16,147 nt of DNA from Actinocrinis sp046724665. Lineage in GTDB: Bacteria; Actinomycetota; Actinomycetes; Streptomycetales; Catenulisporaceae. Below, one piece after another: positions 13,555-16,147 of this stretch (the first letter of the stretch is position 1; each line of letters starts with the position of its first letter). The notes beneath the pieces were generated by a model. That model ran no database searches. It had not been told where the DNA came from and worked only from the letters and a program-made list of their open reading frames with translations. Made by a program: the position numbers and the translations under genes. The DNA lies in contig JBKOWZ010000149.1 of the NCBI GenBank assembly GCA_046724665.1, forward strand, positions 1-16,147. Direction: 5' to 3'.

Positions 13555-14703
13555 ATGAGCGAGTCAACGGCCTCCCAGCAGCGCAGGATCCGGATCGCGG
13601 TCGTCTTCGGCGGCCGCTCGTCCGAGCACGCGATCTCGTGCGTCACCGCTGGCAGCGTGCTGAGCGTCCTGGACCCCGAACGCTACGAGGTGCTGCCGAT
13701 CGGCATCTCCACCGACGGTCGCTGGGTGCTGATGGCGGGGGAGGAGACCGCGCAGCTGGCGATCACCGACGGCCGGCTGCCCGCGCGCATCGACGAGACC
13801 AGCGGCGCGCTGGTGACCATGGCCGCCGACCCCACGGCGCGCGAGCTGACTGTGCATGAGCCTGGCTCGGTGCCCAAGGCGCTCGGCGAGGTGGACGTCG
13901 TCTTCCCGCTGCTGCACGGCCCCTACGGCGAGGACGGCACGCTCCAGGGCCTGCTGGACCTGGCCGGGGTGGCGTACGTCGGCTCCGGCGTGCTGTCCTC
14001 GGCCGTCTCGATGGACAAGGAGTTCATGAAGCGCCTGCTGGTCTCCGCGGGCCTGCCGGTCGGCCGGTACGTCACCGTGCGCCGCGGCGAGTGGCTGCGC
14101 GACCGCTCCGGCGTGGCGGCGGCGGTGGCGGCGCTCGGCTACCCGGTCTTCGTGAAGCCGGCCCGCGCGGGCTCCTCGATGGGCATCTCGAAGGTCTCGG
14201 GCCCCGAGAGCCTCGCCGACGCGATCGAGGAGGCGCAGCGGCACGACCCGAAGGTGGTCGTCGAGGCGATGGTGCCCGGCCGGGAGATCGAGATCGGCGT
14301 GCTGGCCGGCCCGCACGAGCGGCCGCGCGTGTCCGCCCCCGCCGAGATCAAGGTCCGCGGCGGGCACGAGTTCTACGACTTCCAGGCCAAGTACCTCGAC
14401 GGCTCGACCGACATCGACCTGCCGGCCGAGCTGACCGAGGATCAACTCGCCGAACTGCGCGCGCTCGCGCTGGCCGCGTTCGAGGCGCTGGACTGCGAGG
14501 GCTTGGCCCGCGTCGATTTCTTCCTGGCCCAGGACGACCCCGCCGCGCCGCCGCGCTGGCTGGTCAACGAGGTCAACACGATGCCCGGCTTCACCCCGAC
14601 CTCGATGTACCCGCAGATGTGGGCCGCGTCAGGAGTCTCCTACGCGCAGCTGGTTGACACCCTCATCGCCGAGGCGCTCTCCCGGCCCACCGGACTGCGT
14701 TAA
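13555..14703 (+). CDS. ddl: D-alanine--D-alanine ligase
   Basis: An ATP-grasp ligase that makes the D-Ala-D-Ala dipeptide of peptidoglycan precursors. It has 382 residues and all family signatures: FGGRSSEHAIS (18-28), LLHGPYGEDGTLQG, VFVKPARAGSSMGISKV, and VNEVNTMPGFTPTSMYPQMW. AKY in the omega loop (K279, Y280) is the D-Ala-type signature, in contrast to the His of VanA-like D-lactate ligases, so ordinary vancomycin-sensitive precursors are expected. An upstream ATG at 13516 with GAGGG before it would add 13 residues, but those codons have only about 46% GC at third positions, unlike the gene, so 13555 is preferred. The stop codon interlocks with that of the convergent DUF3515 gene. Confidence 0.95.
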   Translation: MSESTASQQRRIRIAVVFGGRSSEHAISCVTAGSVLSVLDPERYEVLPIGISTDGRWVLMAGEETAQLAITDGRLPARIDETSGALVTMAADPTARELTVHEPGSVPKALGEVDVVFPLLHGPYGEDGTLQGLLDLAGVAYVGSGVLSSAVSMDKEFMKRLLVSAGLPVGRYVTVRRGEWLRDRSGVAAAVAALGYPVFVKPARAGSSMGISKVSGPESLADAIEEAQRHDPKVVVEAMVPGREIEIGVLAGPHERPRVSAPAEIKVRGGHEFYDFQAKYLDGSTDIDLPAELTEDQLAELRALALAAFEALDCEGLARVDFFLAQDDPAAPPRWLVNEVNTMPGFTPTSMYPQMWAASGVSYAQLVDTLIAEALSRPTGLR

Positions 14704-15302
14704 CGCGTAGGGGTTGGCGTTACCGTCGCGGAGGGCTTAGCGGACGGCTCGTCGGTGGGAAGCGGCGCGACGTCCACGCCCGGCTTGCCGTTGTCGCGCG
14801 GAATCGCCTTGATCACCGACGCGGACAAATCGACGAGCGGATTCGTCTCCGGGCTGTAGGCGCTGGGAACGTCCACCTCGACGTACACGGCGCGTTGCAC
14901 AGCCGTGAATCGGTAACCGTGCCCGTCGCCGCCCTTCTCGATGAGCCATGCGACGCCGTTGATGTACGCCTCGTCCGCTGTGGGGTTGTACGTCTTCGAT
15001 CCCGGACGCAGCACGTCGGGCTTCGGGACGCCGCAGCGCAAGGTGATCGGCGGGTCGCCCCAGGCCGCCGTCAGCGGCGAGTCCGGGTCGGTGCCGCGGC
15101 GTTTGACGTCGTCCACGGTCTGCGGCGCTGCCGCGGTGAGCGCGGCGCACTGGCTCTGCGCGCTCTTCGACGGCGGCTGTGGCACGTCCACGCCCACCGC
15201 GTTGCCGGAGCTGAACAGGAGCCAGACGACGGCCGCGGTGAGCGCCGTGACGCCCAGCGCGGCCGCCGTCTGAAGGAGGGTCGAGTACCGTCCGTGCCGC
15301 AC
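14700..15302 (-). CDS. DUF3515-family membrane-anchored protein
   Basis: 200 residues with one N-terminal membrane segment (about 12-31) after a short basic start, and an extracytoplasmic domain. The domain has two cysteines (C52, C90) that could form a disulfide, a block TLRCGVPKPDVLRPG, then GVAWLIE and a YVEVDVPSAYSPETNPLVDL block, and a Pro/Thr-rich C-terminus. I assign it to DUF3515 from this pattern and its place between ddl and thiL in actinomycetes; the function is unknown. The GTG at 15302 has GGGAG 10 nt upstream. The AsnC-domain gene ends 36 nt upstream on the same strand, so the two likely form an operon. Confidence 0.85.
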   Translation of the reverse strand: MRHGRYSTLLQTAAALGVTALTAAVVWLLFSSGNAVGVDVPQPPSKSAQSQCAALTAAAPQTVDDVKRRGTDPDSPLTAAWGDPPITLRCGVPKPDVLRPGSKTYNPTADEAYINGVAWLIEKGGDGHGYRFTAVQRAVYVEVDVPSAYSPETNPLVDLSASVIKAIPRDNGKPGVDVAPLPTDEPSAKPSATVTPTPTR

Positions 15303-15338
15303 TCTTGCGCCGCTCCCGTCGAACAGTCTGGTCAGGGT

Positions 15339-15572
15339 CTACAGCCGCACCACCGGGCAGGTGAGGGTGCGGGTGATGCCGTCGATGGTCTGGATCCGGG
15401 CGACGACCAGCTTGCCGAGGTCGTCCATGGTCTCCGCCTCGGCGCGCACGATGACATCGTACGGACCGGTCACGTCCTCGGAATTGGTGACCCCCGCCAG
15501 GCCCGCGATCTTCTCGGCGACCGCGGCCGCCCGGCCGACCTCGGTCTGGATGAGGATGTACGCCTGCACCAT
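15339..15572 (-). CDS. Stand-alone Lrp/AsnC ligand-binding (RAM) domain protein
   Basis: 77 residues that correspond to the effector-binding and oligomerisation domain of Lrp/AsnC regulators only: MVQAYILIQTEVGRAAAVAE, then VTGPYDVIVRAEAETMDDLG and a C-terminal GITRTLTCPVVRL. The helix-turn-helix is absent, and no frame upstream supplies one, so it is a single-domain protein and not a truncated gene. Such proteins form rings that bind amino acids and may partner with full-length Lrp proteins. The ATG has an excellent ribosome binding site (AGGGAGGA, 4 nt spacing). It is followed by the DUF3515 gene and is divergent from thiL. Confidence 0.92.
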   Translation of the reverse strand: MVQAYILIQTEVGRAAAVAEKIAGLAGVTNSEDVTGPYDVIVRAEAETMDDLGKLVVARIQTIDGITRTLTCPVVRL

Positions 15573-15683
15573 GCGGTCCTCCCTGTCCGTCCTGTCCGGT
15601 TGGACTAGTGAGAGTAGTCAATGAGAACTATGCGACGGCGAAACGTTACCCGGCTGATACCTGTGCGGCGCAAGGGGCGGCCA

Positions 15684-15699
15684 GCAGGTGTCCACCTGC
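15684..15699. repeat. Perfect palindrome in the divergent AsnC/thiL interval
   Basis: GCAGGTG-tc-CACCTGC is a perfect 7-bp dyad with a 2-nt spacer, about 85 nt upstream of the thiL start and 112 nt upstream of the AsnC-domain gene. Its position would suit a regulator of either gene. A weaker dyad, GACTA/TAGTC (15603-15619), lies nearer the AsnC-domain gene. I found no convincing promoter for the AsnC-domain gene. Confidence 0.5.
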
Positions 15700-15768
15700 G
15701 AGTGTCCCTGGAACGAGCGCGACGCCGCGACCCGATCCGGCATCGGCGGTCCGGCGCGGTCGGGGCAC

Positions 15769-15774
15769 TACGCT
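15769..15774 (+). promoter_or_regulatory. -10 box for leaderless thiL
   Basis: TACGCT is followed by exactly 6 nt and then the GTG start of thiL, the spacing expected when transcription begins at the start codon. There is no -35 match and no ribosome binding site, as is common for leaderless actinomycete genes. Confidence 0.5.
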
Positions 15775-15780
15775 TGGCGG

Positions 15781-16147
15781 GTGAGCGAACGGAGCGGCGG
15801 CGAGACCTTGGGCGAGGTCGGCGAGTTCGGGCTGATCGACCGGCTCGCCCGGCAGGTGGCGCAGGGTGGCGCGGTGCTTCTCGGCCCCGGCGACGACGCG
15901 GCCGTGCTCGCCGCGCCGGACGGCCGGGTGGTGGCGTCCACGGACCTGCTGCTGGAGGGGCGGCACTTCCGCACCGACTGGTCCACCGGCTATGACGTGG
16001 GCCGCAAGGCCGCGGCGCAGAACCTCGCCGACATCGCCGCGATGGGCGCCGTGCCGACGGCGCTGCTGGTGGGCCTGGCCGCGCCCGCCGAGCTGCCGCT
16101 GGCCTGGGCGCGGCGGTTCGCGCAGGGGCTGGCCGACGAGGGCGCGC
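15781..16147 (+). CDS. thiL: Thiamine-monophosphate kinase ThiL, 5' part
   Basis: The N-terminal 122 residues of the ATP-dependent kinase that turns thiamine phosphate into thiamine diphosphate. Visible motifs of the ThiL/PurM-like fold: GEFGLIDRL at the start, the metal-binding GPGDDAAVL (35-43), STDLLLEGRHF (53-63) and RKAAAQNLADIAAMGA (75-90). The family has about 310-330 residues, so the gene continues beyond the window. The GTG at 15781 is chosen because the frame starts in typical ThiL fashion there and a -10 box is placed for a leaderless transcript. Confidence 0.95.
   Translation, partial: MSERSGGETLGEVGEFGLIDRLARQVAQGGAVLLGPGDDAAVLAAPDGRVVASTDLLLEGRHFRTDWSTGYDVGRKAAAQNLADIAAMGAVPTALLVGLAAPAELPLAWARRFAQGLADEGA

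Overview
The window is high-GC DNA from an actinomycete. The order ndgR / leuC-leuD / small unknown gene / hupS-type HU / cofC / plsC-gpsA-ddl / DUF3515 / stand-alone AsnC domain / thiL is, from memory, the conserved order of a core region in Streptomyces and relatives (around SCO5552-SCO5562). Strong GC bias at third codon positions, GTG/TTG starts and several apparently leaderless genes fit this. The genus cannot be fixed; Streptomycetales or Catenulisporales are plausible.

Left edge (1-54): not biology. It is a residual Illumina Nextera/P7 adapter, so this is a contig end and the first gene is cut there.

Accessory left part (55-5866, minus strand): a 3'-truncated HelD/HelR-type RNA polymerase-recycling ATPase and a secreted 1102-residue GH3 glycoside hydrolase with two F5/8C (CBM32-like) modules. 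The HelD promoter overlaps a palindrome resembling the rifamycin-associated element (RAE), which suggests rifamycin-inducible protection of RNA polymerase. The GH3 gene has a near-consensus promoter with a 14-bp LacI-type operator at its start site, and ends in a four-copy 18-bp tandem repeat that carries a stop codon in each copy. A 19-bp perfect hairpin separates the two genes.

Core right part (5997-16147): ndgR (IclR family) is divergent from leuCD (isopropylmalate isomerase). Then come a small gene of unknown function, an HU protein with a lysine-rich tail, and, converging on it across a 50-bp perfect palindrome, a CofC/FbiD (coenzyme F420 biosynthesis) with an unusual C-terminal cold-shock/OB-like extension. 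Divergent from cofC is plsC-gpsA-ddl (phospholipid and peptidoglycan precursors). Converging on ddl, with interlocked stop codons, is an AsnC-domain protein / DUF3515 membrane protein pair. thiL starts the next plus-strand unit and runs off the right edge.

The most interesting points are the RAE-like element upstream of helD, the CofC fusion, the stop-codon repeat array, and several perfect dyads at regulatory positions. No CRISPR array, tRNA, rRNA, insertion sequence or phage gene was seen.
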